The translations under genes were made by a program, and so were the position numbers. A stretch of DNA of 64,000 nucleotides, taken from NCBI RefSeq assembly GCF_009758415.1, contig NZ_WQRF01000002.1, positions 434,001-498,000 on the forward strand. Direction: 5' to 3'. The DNA comes from Devosia marina (GTDB lineage Bacteria > Pseudomonadota > Alphaproteobacteria > Rhizobiales > Devosiaceae). Under the pieces are notes generated by a model that saw only the letters and a list, made by a program, of their open reading frames with translations, was not told the DNA's origin and did not search any database. How positions within the stretch are numbered: the stretch's first letter is position 1; every line of letters begins with the position of its first letter. Positions 8,701-16,522 of the stretch are shown one piece after another.

Positions 8701-9087
8701 ATGTCCATCATCAGCCACATCACATTGGGAACCAATGACAAGACCCGTTCGGCCGCCTTTTACGATGCCGTGCTCGGCGTGCTGGGGTTCGAGCGCCTTG
8801 CCAAGCCGCCGGAAAAGCCGCTGGCCTATGAGAAGAACGGGCAGATGCCCACGATCTACCTCTACACCCCGGAAGACGGACGGCCCGCGACCTGGGGAAA
8901 TGGCACCCATGTCGCGCTGATCGCCGAGAGCGCGGCGCAGGTGGAGCAGTTTCACGCGCTGGCTCTGCAACATGGTGGCAGCGACGAAGGCGCGCCGGGA
9001 CCGCGCCCGCATTACGGGCCGAACTATTTCGCCGCCTATGTGCGCGACCCCGATGGCAACAAGCTGCAGGCGGTCTGCTACGCGTGA
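8701..9087 (+). CDS. VOC family protein (glyoxalase/bleomycin-resistance fold)
   Basis: This is a 128-residue single-module vicinal-oxygen-chelate protein. It opens with ISHITLGTNDKTRSAAFYDAVLGVLGF and closes with YVRDPDGNKLQAVC, the classic beta-alpha-beta-beta-beta pattern with a possible metal His near the start. The ATG at 8701 has GGGAGA upstream, so a longer frame from 8659 is rejected. Its function could be lyase, dioxygenase or resistance, and cannot be narrowed. It ends one base from the stop of the convergent next gene. Confidence 0.9.
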   Translation: MSIISHITLGTNDKTRSAAFYDAVLGVLGFERLAKPPEKPLAYEKNGQMPTIYLYTPEDGRPATWGNGTHVALIAESAAQVEQFHALALQHGGSDEGAPGPRPHYGPNYFAAYVRDPDGNKLQAVCYA

Positions 9088-9088
9088 G

Positions 9089-10408
9089 CTAGGCGCTCAG
9101 GCCGAGCATGCGATCCTGTTCCTGCCGCAGCGCAAAGAGCCGCGTCGAGCTATCCGGTTGGGCGTTCGCGCTGGTGATGAGTTCCCCCTTTTTCACCGGC
9201 GCTGTCACCTTGCCGCCTTCGAGCAGACCCACCGGCAGGGCGCCGGCAGCGCGGGCATCGGTGACGGTCATGGCAAAGGAGCGATAGCAGGTCTCGCCGA
9301 TGGCATCGAGCGCCTCGCCGGGCTGCAGATCGCGCTTGGCGACGGCGCAGACTTCGGCCACCGGGCGGGGCAGGGGGACCATGTCCGGCTTGCCGGTGAG
9401 CATGATGCGGGCACAGGTCAGCGGCACTTCAAGGCTGGTCAGGTGGTAGGGGCGGAAGAACCCGTAATAAGGCCCGTGGCCGATATGAAGATCATCCATG
9501 CGCTCGATGATGCGCGGGTGCTCGGCCTTGACGATGACGAACACACCCGGGGCCACGCCCTTGCCAATCGTGAAATCCACGACGCCTGACGAATTGAGAA
9601 TGCCGCCATCGGCTTTGGGAATGAGTACCTTTGCCATGTCGTCGCGATCGGTGGACGGCCCGTGCATGCCGGGAATATCGGGCAAGAGCCCGGTGGCATT
9701 GGCGATGGCAGTCATTTCGACGGCGGTCTTTGACCCGTCGACGAACTCGACCAGCATGCGCGGGTTCATGTTGCGGCGTTCCGCTTCCTCCCGATAGTCG
9801 TCGGGTACCGCGTCGTGCTTCAATGGATTGTTCTTGCCCTTGCCGGCGGCGACAATGTCCAGGCCCAGGGCCGACACAAATTCGATCAGCTCCATGCAAG
9901 AGCTCGGCTCGTCACCGGCGCCGACTGAATAGACCACGCCGAGCTTGTCGGCCTGGGTTTTCAGATAAGGGCCGATGGTCACGTCTGCCTCGACATTCAT
10001 CATCACCAGATGCTTGCCATGTTCCATGGCCAGCAGGTCGTAATCGGCGGCGACGCCCGGCTTGCCGGTGGCGTCGATCACCACATCGATATTGGGGGTG
10101 GTGACCAGCGTCTCGGCCGAGGTGATGGCAATCTTGCCGGCCTCGATGGCCGCGGTGGCGGCGCTGGGCGTGTCGCAGACCTTGCCCATAGTGTCCTCGC
10201 CATAGGCGATGGTCATGGCATCGAGCGCAGTATGGGGGCGGCGGGTGGCGATGGCCGCCATTTCGATGCCGGTCATCAGGCTCATCTGGGTGACGAGATC
10301 GGTGCCCATTTCGCCGGAGCCGATCACCCCGACGCGAATGGTCTTGCCGTCTGCGGCGCGCTGGGCGAGGTCACGGGCAAGGCCGGTCAGGGCGATCTTT
10401 GAGGGCAT
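9089..10408 (-). CDS. Homoserine-dehydrogenase-like NAD(P)-binding protein with C-terminal SAF domain (COG4091 type)
   Basis: This is a 439-residue oxidoreductase-like protein. The Rossmann motif VGVIGSGEMGTDL is near residues 25-37, followed by DVVIDATGKPGVAADYD and AGDEPSSCMELIEF in the central part. The C-terminal 70 residues (AVAKRDLQPGEALDAIGE and onward) match a SAF domain. This domain pairing is that of COG4091 proteins, which are annotated as predicted homoserine dehydrogenases; several relatives act in sugar-acid breakdown. True homoserine dehydrogenase activity is doubtful. The start at 10408 is preferred over 10495 because the extra segment is proline-rich and poorly conserved in character. 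Confidence 0.82.
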   Translation of the reverse strand: MPSKIALTGLARDLAQRAADGKTIRVGVIGSGEMGTDLVTQMSLMTGIEMAAIATRRPHTALDAMTIAYGEDTMGKVCDTPSAATAAIEAGKIAITSAETLVTTPNIDVVIDATGKPGVAADYDLLAMEHGKHLVMMNVEADVTIGPYLKTQADKLGVVYSVGAGDEPSSCMELIEFVSALGLDIVAAGKGKNNPLKHDAVPDDYREEAERRNMNPRMLVEFVDGSKTAVEMTAIANATGLLPDIPGMHGPSTDRDDMAKVLIPKADGGILNSSGVVDFTIGKGVAPGVFVIVKAEHPRIIERMDDLHIGHGPYYGFFRPYHLTSLEVPLTCARIMLTGKPDMVPLPRPVAEVCAVAKRDLQPGEALDAIGETCYRSFAMTVTDARAAGALPVGLLEGGKVTAPVKKGELITSANAQPDSSTRLFALRQEQDRMLGLSA

Positions 10409-10500
10409 GGGGCGGTCCAGTTCTGGTATCGCGCCTGCGATAACCCCGTGTGAGGGCGGGAGCAAGGATTGTGTTGGGGTCGGAGGTGCGGCCAAGCCCT

Positions 10501-10720
10501 GTGAGCTGCGCTACGAGCTGCCAATCGAGCACAGCTCTTCGGGCCCATGACCCTGCAATGCGGACGCTCAGCCTTTCGAGCGTAGCTCTCAAGGCCTATT
10601 CGGCTCGGATCGCTCCACTGGAGCGCTCCGTCCCTTCGGGCACGGGATCGCCCTGCGAGCATAGCTCTTCGGGCCTATGACCCTCCAACCGCGCCACTGG
10701 CGCGTTTGGCCGCGATGCGG
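10501..10720. repeat. Cluster of small hairpin repeats with compensating arm changes
   Basis: Three related units occur here. Each has a 4-bp hairpin, GAGC-ACA-GCTC (10527-10537), GAGC-GTA-GCTC (10578-10588) and GAGC-ATA-GCTC (10657-10667), followed by TTCGGGCC or a variant. Two units are followed by a second hairpin, CGCTCC-ACT-GGAGCG (10611-10625) and GCGCC-ACT-GGCGC (10691-10703). A related unit occurs at 41919-41994 with both stems changed but still paired. The block fills the gap between a convergent-facing gene start and the chemotaxis operon. It looks like a family of dispersed palindromic repeats. Confidence 0.65.
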
Positions 10721-10730
10721 ACGGGTCATA

Positions 10731-10746
10731 GTTAGCAATTCTTAAA
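10731..10746 (+). promoter_or_regulatory. TTAA-type motif upstream of the cheS-cheY1-cheA-cheW unit
   Basis: GTTAGCAATT followed by CTTAAA lies about 55 bases before the first chemotaxis gene. The same ten bases occur again at 16452-16461 before cheD. The pattern resembles a degenerate TTAA-N-TTAA site such as that bound by CtrA in Alphaproteobacteria, but the match is imperfect. Confidence 0.35.
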
Positions 10747-10799
10747 CCGTTGGGGCTGAATATGCAGCTTGGAGAAAACTCCGGGGGCACCTTTACGAA

Positions 10800-11090
10800 A
10801 TGGCCAAGCAAAACCTGCAGACGGTCGCCTTGCCTGAAATCATCGACCTTGATTCGATCGATGGCATTCGCGACCAGTTGATCGACGCCCTGGAAGAGGG
10901 ACCGGTCGCGGTCCAGGCCGGAGCGGTCGAGCGGGTTTCGACCAATGCGCTGCTGCTGCTGATCAGCGCCGCCGAGACCGCCCGGAGACACCATTTCGAG
11001 TTTTCTATTGAAGCGCCGAGCGCGGCCATGGGCGCCGCGATCGAACGGCTGGGCCTTGGTGCCCAGTTTTCGGGGATGATGAAACAATGA
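10800..11090 (+). CDS. cheS: CheS-like STAS-domain chemotaxis protein
   Basis: This is a 96-residue single STAS domain (anti-sigma-factor-antagonist fold). DQLIDALEEGPVAVQAGAVERVSTNALLLLISAAETARRH shows the usual strand-helix layout, with Ser at the position that is phosphorylated in some relatives. Size and position just before cheY1 and cheA match CheS of Sinorhizobium meliloti (about 97 residues), which binds CheA and speeds up CheY1 dephosphorylation. It overlaps cheY1 by four bases (ATGA). The name is by synteny and length and would need alignment to confirm. Confidence 0.8.
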   Translation: MAKQNLQTVALPEIIDLDSIDGIRDQLIDALEEGPVAVQAGAVERVSTNALLLLISAAETARRHHFEFSIEAPSAAMGAAIERLGLGAQFSGMMKQ

Positions 11091-11452
11091 CGTTGCGTGT
11101 ACTCACGGTCGACGATTCGCGGACCATTCTGGCCATGCTGCATCACACGCTGAGCAATGCCGGCTTCGAAGTGCTGCAGGCCGAAGACGGCAAGCAGGGC
11201 CTGGATGTGCTCAGAAGCCAGGATGTGGATGTGGTGATCACCGACATCAACATGCCGGTGATGGACGGGATTGAGTTCATCAAGAACGTCCGGGCCTCCG
11301 GTCAGCACAATTCGCTCCCCATCCTGATCCTGACCACCGAGACCAGCCAGGACAAGCGCGACCAAGGCAAGGCGGCCGGCGGTACGGGCTGGATCGTCAA
11401 ACCGTTCGATCCGGAAAAGCTGATATCAGTCATCAATCGCGTCGTGCACTAA
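11087..11452 (+). CDS. cheY1: CheY-like response regulator (CheY1, probable phosphate sink)
   Basis: This is a single receiver domain of 121 residues. Acidic pocket residues are D9-D10, the phospho-acceptor is D53 (ITDINMP), the switch threonine is T83 and the lysine is K105 (GWIVKPFDP). A Trp (W102) is near the usual aromatic switch position. The order cheS-cheY1-cheA is that of S. meliloti, where CheY1 drains phosphate from CheA and CheY2 acts on the motor. That division of labour is inferred here. Confidence 0.92.
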   Translation: MTLRVLTVDDSRTILAMLHHTLSNAGFEVLQAEDGKQGLDVLRSQDVDVVITDINMPVMDGIEFIKNVRASGQHNSLPILILTTETSQDKRDQGKAAGGTGWIVKPFDPEKLISVINRVVH

Positions 11453-11494
11453 ACCAAAAACCAGTACGGACCCAGAAGGGTTGGAAGCCTAAGA

Positions 11495-13849
11495 ATGAGT
11501 GATCTCGACGACTTCAAGGCCACCTATTTCGACGAGTGCTCCGAGCTCCTGACCGAGCTTGAAGAGCAATTCGCCGCCATTGAAGAGGGCGAGCGCCACG
11601 CCGACCGACTCAATGCGGTGTTCCGGGCCATTCATTCGATCAAGGGCGGTGCCGGGGCCTTCGGATTTACCGCGCTGGTGGGCTTTGCCCATGCCTATGA
11701 AACGCTGCTCGACTATGTCCGCGACGGTCGGATCGAGTTGACCGACGATGTTGTAGTGCTGTGCATCCGTGCCAATGACATCGTTGCCGATCATGTCAAT
11801 GCCGCCCAGTCTGGTGAGGATCTGCCGGCCGATTACGGCGCCGACGAGAAGGCACGTTTTGATGCCCTGGCACGGGGCGAGTCGGGCGCGGACAGCGCCG
11901 GGGAAGACGATCTGGACGGAGAAATGGTCGACGAATTCGACCTTGATTTTACCCCCGTCATGGTCAATCTCGACGCCCCGACGCCAACCGGGGAAGCGCC
12001 GGTCGAAGATGTGTTCGACGCCGCCCCGATGATGGCTGCCGAGGGGCAGTGGGAAATCCGCTTCACCCCGCATCGTGCGCTTTATGCGCGGGCCAATGAT
12101 CCATTGCTGCTGTTCCGCGAACTGGCGGCCCTGGGCAAAATGAACGTGCGCCCCATTCTGAGCGATGTGCCGCCGCTGTCTGATTTCGAGCCCTTTGGCG
12201 TCTACTGCACCTGGGAAATTACCCTTGTGGCGCCAGGTCTGGGCGAAGACGCCATTCGCGAAGTGTTCGAATTTGTCGATGGCGATTGCGACATCGTCAT
12301 CGCCCAGGCCGGCACCGTGCCCGGCCTTGTGCAAGATGAACCCGAGGTCGTCGCTGAAGTTGCAACCGCGTCAGACGAGCCGGATCTGTCGAGCCTGCTG
12401 GCCCTGACCGAGGAAGAAGTGGCGGCCCCGGCCGAACCCGTCGTGCCGCCCGCCGCGTTTGCGCCCGAGCCGCCCGCTGCGGAGATTGGCCCGCAGGACA
12501 GTTTTGATGAAGCCCCCGCTGACCTGAGCTTTGCCGCGCTCGCCGCCGAGATTGCGCCGGCGCCCAAGGCGGAAAAGGCTGCTGCTGTCGCCGCGCCGGT
12601 TGCCGCCGCCAAGCCGGCCATGCCGGCCGCCGGTGGTGGTGAGAGCGAGGAAAGCAGCGGCCGCTCGGTTGGCGTGCAGTCAATCCGTGTCGATCTCGAC
12701 AAGGTGGATCGTGTCGTCAACATGGTGGGCGAGCTGGTCATCACCCAATCGATGCTGACCCAGCAGATGGATGAAACGCTGCGCGCCCGCTATACCGAGC
12801 TGGTGCGTGGCCTCGAGGTTCTGGCCCAGACCACGCGCGGGTTGCAGGATTCGGTGATGGCGATTCGTGCACAGCCGGTCAAATCGGTGTTCAGCCGCAT
12901 GCCGCGCCTGGTGCGCGAACTGGCCACCAAGACCTCCAAGAAGATCAAGCTCGAGACCATTGGCGAGAACACCGAAATCGACAAGACAGTGATCGAGCAA
13001 TTGTCCGACCCGCTGACGCATATGATCCGCAATTCGGCGGACCACGGCATTGAGAGCCCGGAAAAACGCCTGGCGGCCGGCAAGCCGGAATCGGGTACAA
13101 TTCGCCTTTCAGCCGAACAGGCGGGCGGCAATATCCTGATCATTGTCGAGGATGATGGGGCCGGCATCAACCGCGAACGCGTCCTGGGCCTGGCTCGGGA
13201 CAAGGGCATCGTGGCCCCCGATATCACCCCGACCGATGAGCAGATCGACCAGCTCATCTTTGCTCCTGGCTTCTCCACTGCCGAGGCCGTGAGCGACATT
13301 TCCGGCCGCGGCGTGGGCATGGACGTGGTGCTCTCCAATATCAAGAAGATCGGCGGCTCGGTGCATGTGCGGAGCTGGCCCGGCCGGGGCACGCGCATGA
13401 CCTTGCGCTTGCCGCTGACGCTGGCCGTGCTCGATGTGATGCTGGTCAAGGTCGGTGGAGGCCCCTATGTGGTGCCGCTTTCCTCGATCGTTGAGACCAT
13501 GCAGTGCAGCCGCGCTGCCTTCGAGCGCGTGCCTTCGGGCGGCCGGGTGCTGCAGGTGCGGGGCGAATATGTGCAGGTCATCGACCTGGCACAGCGCTTC
13601 GAGCTCACCAGCCAGCAGAACCCGGACGACCAGTTCGTGGTGCTCTGCGAGGCCGAGGGCAATCAGAAAGTGGCGCTGGTGGTGGACGACATCATCGGTC
13701 AGCAGCAGGTGGTGATCAAATCGCTCGAAGAGAATTTCGAGAGCGTTGAGGGCATCGCCGGCGGCACTATCCTGGGCGATGGCAATGTGGCGCTGATCGT
13801 GGATGTGCAGGGGCTCAGAACCTCGCCGATCCACCAGAATGCGGCGTAG
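11495..13849 (+). CDS. cheA: Chemotaxis histidine kinase CheA
   Basis: This is the central kinase of the pathway, 784 residues. P1 (Hpt) carries the phospho-His H47 in AIHSIKGGAGAFGF. A small alpha/beta domain at about residues 184-270 is the likely P2 response-regulator docking domain. An Ala/Pro-rich linker (about 305-390) precedes P3 dimerisation helices (VDKVDRVVNMVGELVITQSM area), the P4 ATPase (N-box HMIRNSADHGIE, then VEDDGAGI and GRGVGMDVV) and the P5 CheW-like domain (VVPLSSIVETMQC onward). The whole length fits typical CheA plus the linker. Confidence 0.97.
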   Translation: MSDLDDFKATYFDECSELLTELEEQFAAIEEGERHADRLNAVFRAIHSIKGGAGAFGFTALVGFAHAYETLLDYVRDGRIELTDDVVVLCIRANDIVADHVNAAQSGEDLPADYGADEKARFDALARGESGADSAGEDDLDGEMVDEFDLDFTPVMVNLDAPTPTGEAPVEDVFDAAPMMAAEGQWEIRFTPHRALYARANDPLLLFRELAALGKMNVRPILSDVPPLSDFEPFGVYCTWEITLVAPGLGEDAIREVFEFVDGDCDIVIAQAGTVPGLVQDEPEVVAEVATASDEPDLSSLLALTEEEVAAPAEPVVPPAAFAPEPPAAEIGPQDSFDEAPADLSFAALAAEIAPAPKAEKAAAVAAPVAAAKPAMPAAGGGESEESSGRSVGVQSIRVDLDKVDRVVNMVGELVITQSMLTQQMDETLRARYTELVRGLEVLAQTTRGLQDSVMAIRAQPVKSVFSRMPRLVRELATKTSKKIKLETIGENTEIDKTVIEQLSDPLTHMIRNSADHGIESPEKRLAAGKPESGTIRLSAEQAGGNILIIVEDDGAGINRERVLGLARDKGIVAPDITPTDEQIDQLIFAPGFSTAEAVSDISGRGVGMDVVLSNIKKIGGSVHVRSWPGRGTRMTLRLPLTLAVLDVMLVKVGGGPYVVPLSSIVETMQCSRAAFERVPSGGRVLQVRGEYVQVIDLAQRFELTSQQNPDDQFVVLCEAEGNQKVALVVDDIIGQQQVVIKSLEENFESVEGIAGGTILGDGNVALIVDVQGLRTSPIHQNAA

Positions 13850-13946
13850 TGCACAAGGCGCATGGCGCCGTTAAGGAATTGGCGTCGATTGACGCATTAG
13901 GATCAAGCCAAGTGCCCAGGATGGGCGGAAGAAGAGGCAAGAAAAG

Positions 13947-14435
13947 ATGGAAGCGCTGAGCCTTCGCGACGATATGAGCGACAAGACGGCAGCTGCCGGT
14001 CAGAACACCCTGCAGTTGATCGCCTTTTCGATCGGCGAGCAGACTTATGGCGTGGAAATCACCACGGTGCGCGAAATCCGCGCCTGGAACGGTGCCACCC
14101 CGCTGCCCAATACCCGCGAATTCGTGCGGGGCGTGATCAATCTGCGCGGCACCATCGTGCCGATCTTTGACCTGCGCGCCCGCTTCGGCGACGGCCAGAC
14201 CTCGCCCACCAAGAACCATGTGGTGGTGGTGATGAGCGTTGGCGACAAATGGGTCGGCATTCTGGTCGATGCGGTCTCGGACATTCTGACGGTCAATCGC
14301 GATGACATCCACAATGTCCCCGAAGGCAATTCGATCGATACCGAACTGCTCAACGGCATTGTTACCCATGAAAGCCGCATGGTCGGCCTGATCGATCTGC
14401 ACGCCGTGGTCTCTGGTGCCAAGATGGACGGCTAG
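13947..14435 (+). CDS. cheW: Chemotaxis coupling protein CheW
   Basis: CheW links receptors to CheA. The protein has 162 residues and a two-subdomain SH3-like fold: LQLIAFSIGEQTYGVEITTVREI, TPLPNTREFVRGVINLRGTIVPIFDLRARF, then VVVVMSVGDKWVGILVDAVSDIL. The start at 13947 (MEALSLRDD) has a purine-rich upstream stretch; an alternative ATG nine codons later has no good ribosome-binding site. A terminator follows, so cheS-cheY1-cheA-cheW may form a single transcript, although a 97-base gap before cheW could hold an internal promoter. Confidence 0.95.
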   Translation: MEALSLRDDMSDKTAAAGQNTLQLIAFSIGEQTYGVEITTVREIRAWNGATPLPNTREFVRGVINLRGTIVPIFDLRARFGDGQTSPTKNHVVVVMSVGDKWVGILVDAVSDILTVNRDDIHNVPEGNSIDTELLNGIVTHESRMVGLIDLHAVVSGAKMDG

Positions 14436-14467
14436 AAGGCGACGGCAAGCTCATTTCACCAGCTTTT

Positions 14468-14491
14468 CAGGGCGCCCACGGGGCGCCCTTT
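14468..14491 (+). terminator. Rho-independent terminator after cheW
   Basis: GGGCGCC pairs with its complement around a short loop (14470-14488) and is followed by TTT. The stem is strong but the U-run is short, so some read-through into the next gene is possible. Confidence 0.65.
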
Positions 14492-14627
14492 GCGCGTGCT
14501 TGGCCTGATTGCCATTGGCAATGATACGAAGTGTACCCAGAGGTTCGCGATTGATCGAAGCGCGCTTGATGGGCCCCGCGGTTTCGTGCTGCTATGACCT
14601 GAGTAGGCCAGACGGAAGAGACATATA

Positions 14628-15578
14628 TTGGAAACCCTGCTTTCGCCAGTTGTGCTGTTCTTCGTTCTTGGCGCGGTGGCGGCCCTGCTTCGGTCAGACC
14701 TTGCGATCCCCGAGGCCATCGGCAAGGGCATTTCGCTCTACCTGATGGTGGCGATCGGCCTGAAAGGGGGCGTCGAGGTTTCCGAGGCCGGCTTCACATT
14801 CGATCTGATGATCGCGGCGGTCGCCGGTATCACTCTGAGCTTTCTCATTCCTGTTCCAGTATTTCTGGTGCTGCGAAGCGTGGGCCGACTCAACCCCGTC
14901 AATGCAGCCGCGGTCTCGGCGCATTATGGTTCGGTGTCGGTAGTGACCTTCGTCACCGGCCTGGAAATTCTGACTCGGCAACAGATTCCGGCAGCCGGTT
15001 ACATGGTGGCTGTTCTGGCCCTGATGGAGACGCCAGCCATCATCAGCGGGCTGCTGCTGGCACAGCGCTTCGGTGTGACCGGAACGCGGCCAGCGCGCGA
15101 GCTGATGCACGAAACCCTGACCAATGGCTCGGTGATGCTCCTGGTGGGCAGCTTTGTCATCGGGCTACTGGTCGGCAAGTCCGGATTTGCCTCGATTGCT
15201 CCGGTATTCGAGGGCGCCTTTCGCGGGGTCTTGTGTTTGTTTCTGCTCGACATGGGGCTGGTGGCGGCCAAGCGGCTCAAGGATGGTCGCAGCCTGACGC
15301 CGCGGCTGATCGCTCTTGCACTGGCCATAGCCCTGACCAACGGCACGCTCGGCGTGTTGCTGGGCAGTGTTCTGGGGCTCGATACCGGCACGGCGGCGGC
15401 GTTGGGAATTCTCGCCGGCAGCGCCAGCTATATTGCGGTGCCCGCGGCGATGCGTCTGGCGTTGCCCCAAGCTGACCCAGGCCTTTATCTGGGCATGTCT
15501 TTGGCGGTGACGTTTCCGTTCAATATCCTGATCGGCATCCCGATCTATGTGTGGCTGGCTCAGTGGGTGGTGAGATGA
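14628..15578 (+). CDS. Sodium-dependent bicarbonate transporter family permease (SbtA-like, DUF897)
   Basis: This is a 316-residue membrane protein with about ten transmembrane helices. FFVLGAVAALLRSDLAIPEAIGKGISLYLMVAIGLKGG near the start and ALMETPAIISGLLLAQ in the middle are typical of the SbtA family, whose cyanobacterial members import bicarbonate with sodium. The frame starts with TTG at 14628, which has GGAAGAG about 7 bases upstream. It overlaps a PII-like gene by four bases, the sbtA-sbtB arrangement. It lies between cheW and cheD, an unexpected place for a transporter. Confidence 0.88.
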   Translation: METLLSPVVLFFVLGAVAALLRSDLAIPEAIGKGISLYLMVAIGLKGGVEVSEAGFTFDLMIAAVAGITLSFLIPVPVFLVLRSVGRLNPVNAAAVSAHYGSVSVVTFVTGLEILTRQQIPAAGYMVAVLALMETPAIISGLLLAQRFGVTGTRPARELMHETLTNGSVMLLVGSFVIGLLVGKSGFASIAPVFEGAFRGVLCLFLLDMGLVAAKRLKDGRSLTPRLIALALAIALTNGTLGVLLGSVLGLDTGTAAALGILAGSASYIAVPAAMRLALPQADPGLYLGMSLAVTFPFNILIGIPIYVWLAQWVVR

Positions 15579-15892
15579 ATTTACAGGGCGCAGAGCGTAC
15601 GCGCATCGAAGTGCTGGTGGATGCCCCGTTGGTTCCCGAGCTTGTGAGCCTGCTCGAAAAGCATGGCATTCTGGGGCACACCGTGATGCCGACACTGTCG
15701 GGGCAAGGCGCCTCGGGTCGCTGGAGCGATGATCTGATTACCAGCGCAGAGCACAAGGTGACGTTGTTGTCGGTGGCGGAACCGGCTCGAGCAGAAGGCT
15801 TTCTGGACGATCTGCGTCCCCTGCTCGATAGCTATGGAATGGTGGTGATGATCAGCGCGGTAAACGTGTTGCGGCCCGACAAATTTTCCTGA
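15575..15892 (+). CDS. PII-like signalling protein paired with the SbtA-like permease (SbtB-like)
   Basis: This is a 105-residue ferredoxin-fold protein of PII-like type. IEVLVDAPLVPELVSLLEKHGILGHTVMPTLSGQG is the first beta-alpha-beta and the T-loop stem, and HKVTLLSVAEPARAEGFLDDLRPLLDSYGMVVMISAVNVL is the second half. The start is the ATG at 15575, in an ATGA overlap with the permease stop. In cyanobacteria SbtB binds adenine nucleotides and regulates SbtA. The C-terminal redox loop of cyanobacterial SbtB (a Cys pair) is absent, so the regulation may differ. Confidence 0.8.
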   Translation: MNLQGAERTRIEVLVDAPLVPELVSLLEKHGILGHTVMPTLSGQGASGRWSDDLITSAEHKVTLLSVAEPARAEGFLDDLRPLLDSYGMVVMISAVNVLRPDKFS

Positions 15893-15954
15893 GCGAACTC
15901 GCCGGGAAGACGGTTCTGTGGTCTTGGCCGAGCGGTCCATGGGTCTTGAAACGC

Positions 15955-15974
15955 AAAAAGGCGCTCCAGGCGCC
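15955..15974 (-). terminator. Rho-independent terminator of the CheT-like gene
   Basis: On the minus strand GGCGC pairs with GCGCC around a 5-base loop and is followed by TTTTT. It lies about 30 bases after the stop of the gene at 16003-16356. Confidence 0.65.
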
Positions 15975-16002
15975 AGCGTAATGAAAACCGGAACCTGAAA
16001 GC

Positions 16003-16356
16003 CTAGAACAGCTCGGCGTCGCCATGGTTCGAATGGGCAGCGATGCCCGAAAGGGCCGGGACGCGCAATTCGTCCAAAGTCAGGCTGGCCCAGATTTCGT
16101 CATAGACACTGTCGGGGGCGGTGGGCGGCAGGAGCGCAAACTGGCGCACCGCCAGCGCCATGTTGTGGCAGCGCTGTTCGATCCGGTCCTGGCCCTGAAG
16201 GGCGGTGATGATGAGCTGCACGGCTTCCCGAACGCTCGGGTCCTTGCTGATTTGCTTGTCGGCGAGCAGTTCGAGCGCTTCTGTGATGCCTTCTAGCATG
16301 GAAGCGGTTTGCCGCGCCGTCTCGTCCAATTCTCGTGCGAGTTTCTGCAGTGACAT
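16003..16356 (-). CDS. CheT-like/CheZ-like small chemotaxis protein with DxxxQ motif (candidate phosphatase)
   Basis: This is a 117-residue mostly helical protein. The long central helix contains ALQGQDRIEQR, so Asp57 and Gln61 form a DxxxQ motif. In CheZ the same spacing of Asp and Gln is the active site for CheY dephosphorylation, and the S. meliloti CheT protein also has it. Location between cheW and cheD and the length fit CheT. The ATG at 16356 has AGGA eight bases upstream. It is transcribed opposite to its neighbours and has its own terminator. I have not aligned it, so the name is a proposal. Confidence 0.65.
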   Translation of the reverse strand: MSLQKLARELDETARQTASMLEGITEALELLADKQISKDPSVREAVQLIITALQGQDRIEQRCHNMALAVRQFALLPPTAPDSVYDEIWASLTLDELRVPALSGIAAHSNHGDAELF

Positions 16357-16451
16357 TGAAAATTTCCTGGCCCTGTTCGGACAACCCTATAGCGCAATTT
16401 CTAAACCTCTCCTTGCTCGATAGGACATCGCCAGCGAACTCGTAGGTCGTG

Positions 16452-16468
16452 GTTAGCAATTGGCTAAC
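16452..16468. promoter_or_regulatory. Perfect inverted repeat GTTAGC-N5-GCTAAC upstream of cheD
   Basis: The 17-base site lies between the divergent CheT-like gene and cheD. Its left ten bases also occur at 10731-10740 before the cheS operon. It overlaps a TTG that could start a longer cheD, which favours the downstream ATG as the true start. A shared transcription factor is the simple reading. Confidence 0.5.
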
Positions 16469-16522
16469 GAGTTTACCTCTACCATCCGAACCAATTCGCC
16501 CGCAGAGGTAGACCAAGACGAC

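Noticed and set aside
10409-10495. Longer start of the SAF-domain oxidoreductase
   Set aside because: The added segment is Pro/Ser-rich with no match to the Rossmann domain start, and the later ATG gives the family N-terminus.
10501-10720. CRISPR array
   Set aside because: The units are unevenly spaced, short and imperfect, without spacers or cas genes. They are palindromic repeats.
16460-16522. Longer cheD start at a TTG
   Set aside because: The TTG lies inside a palindrome and has no good ribosome-binding site. The ATG at 16523 fits the family length better.
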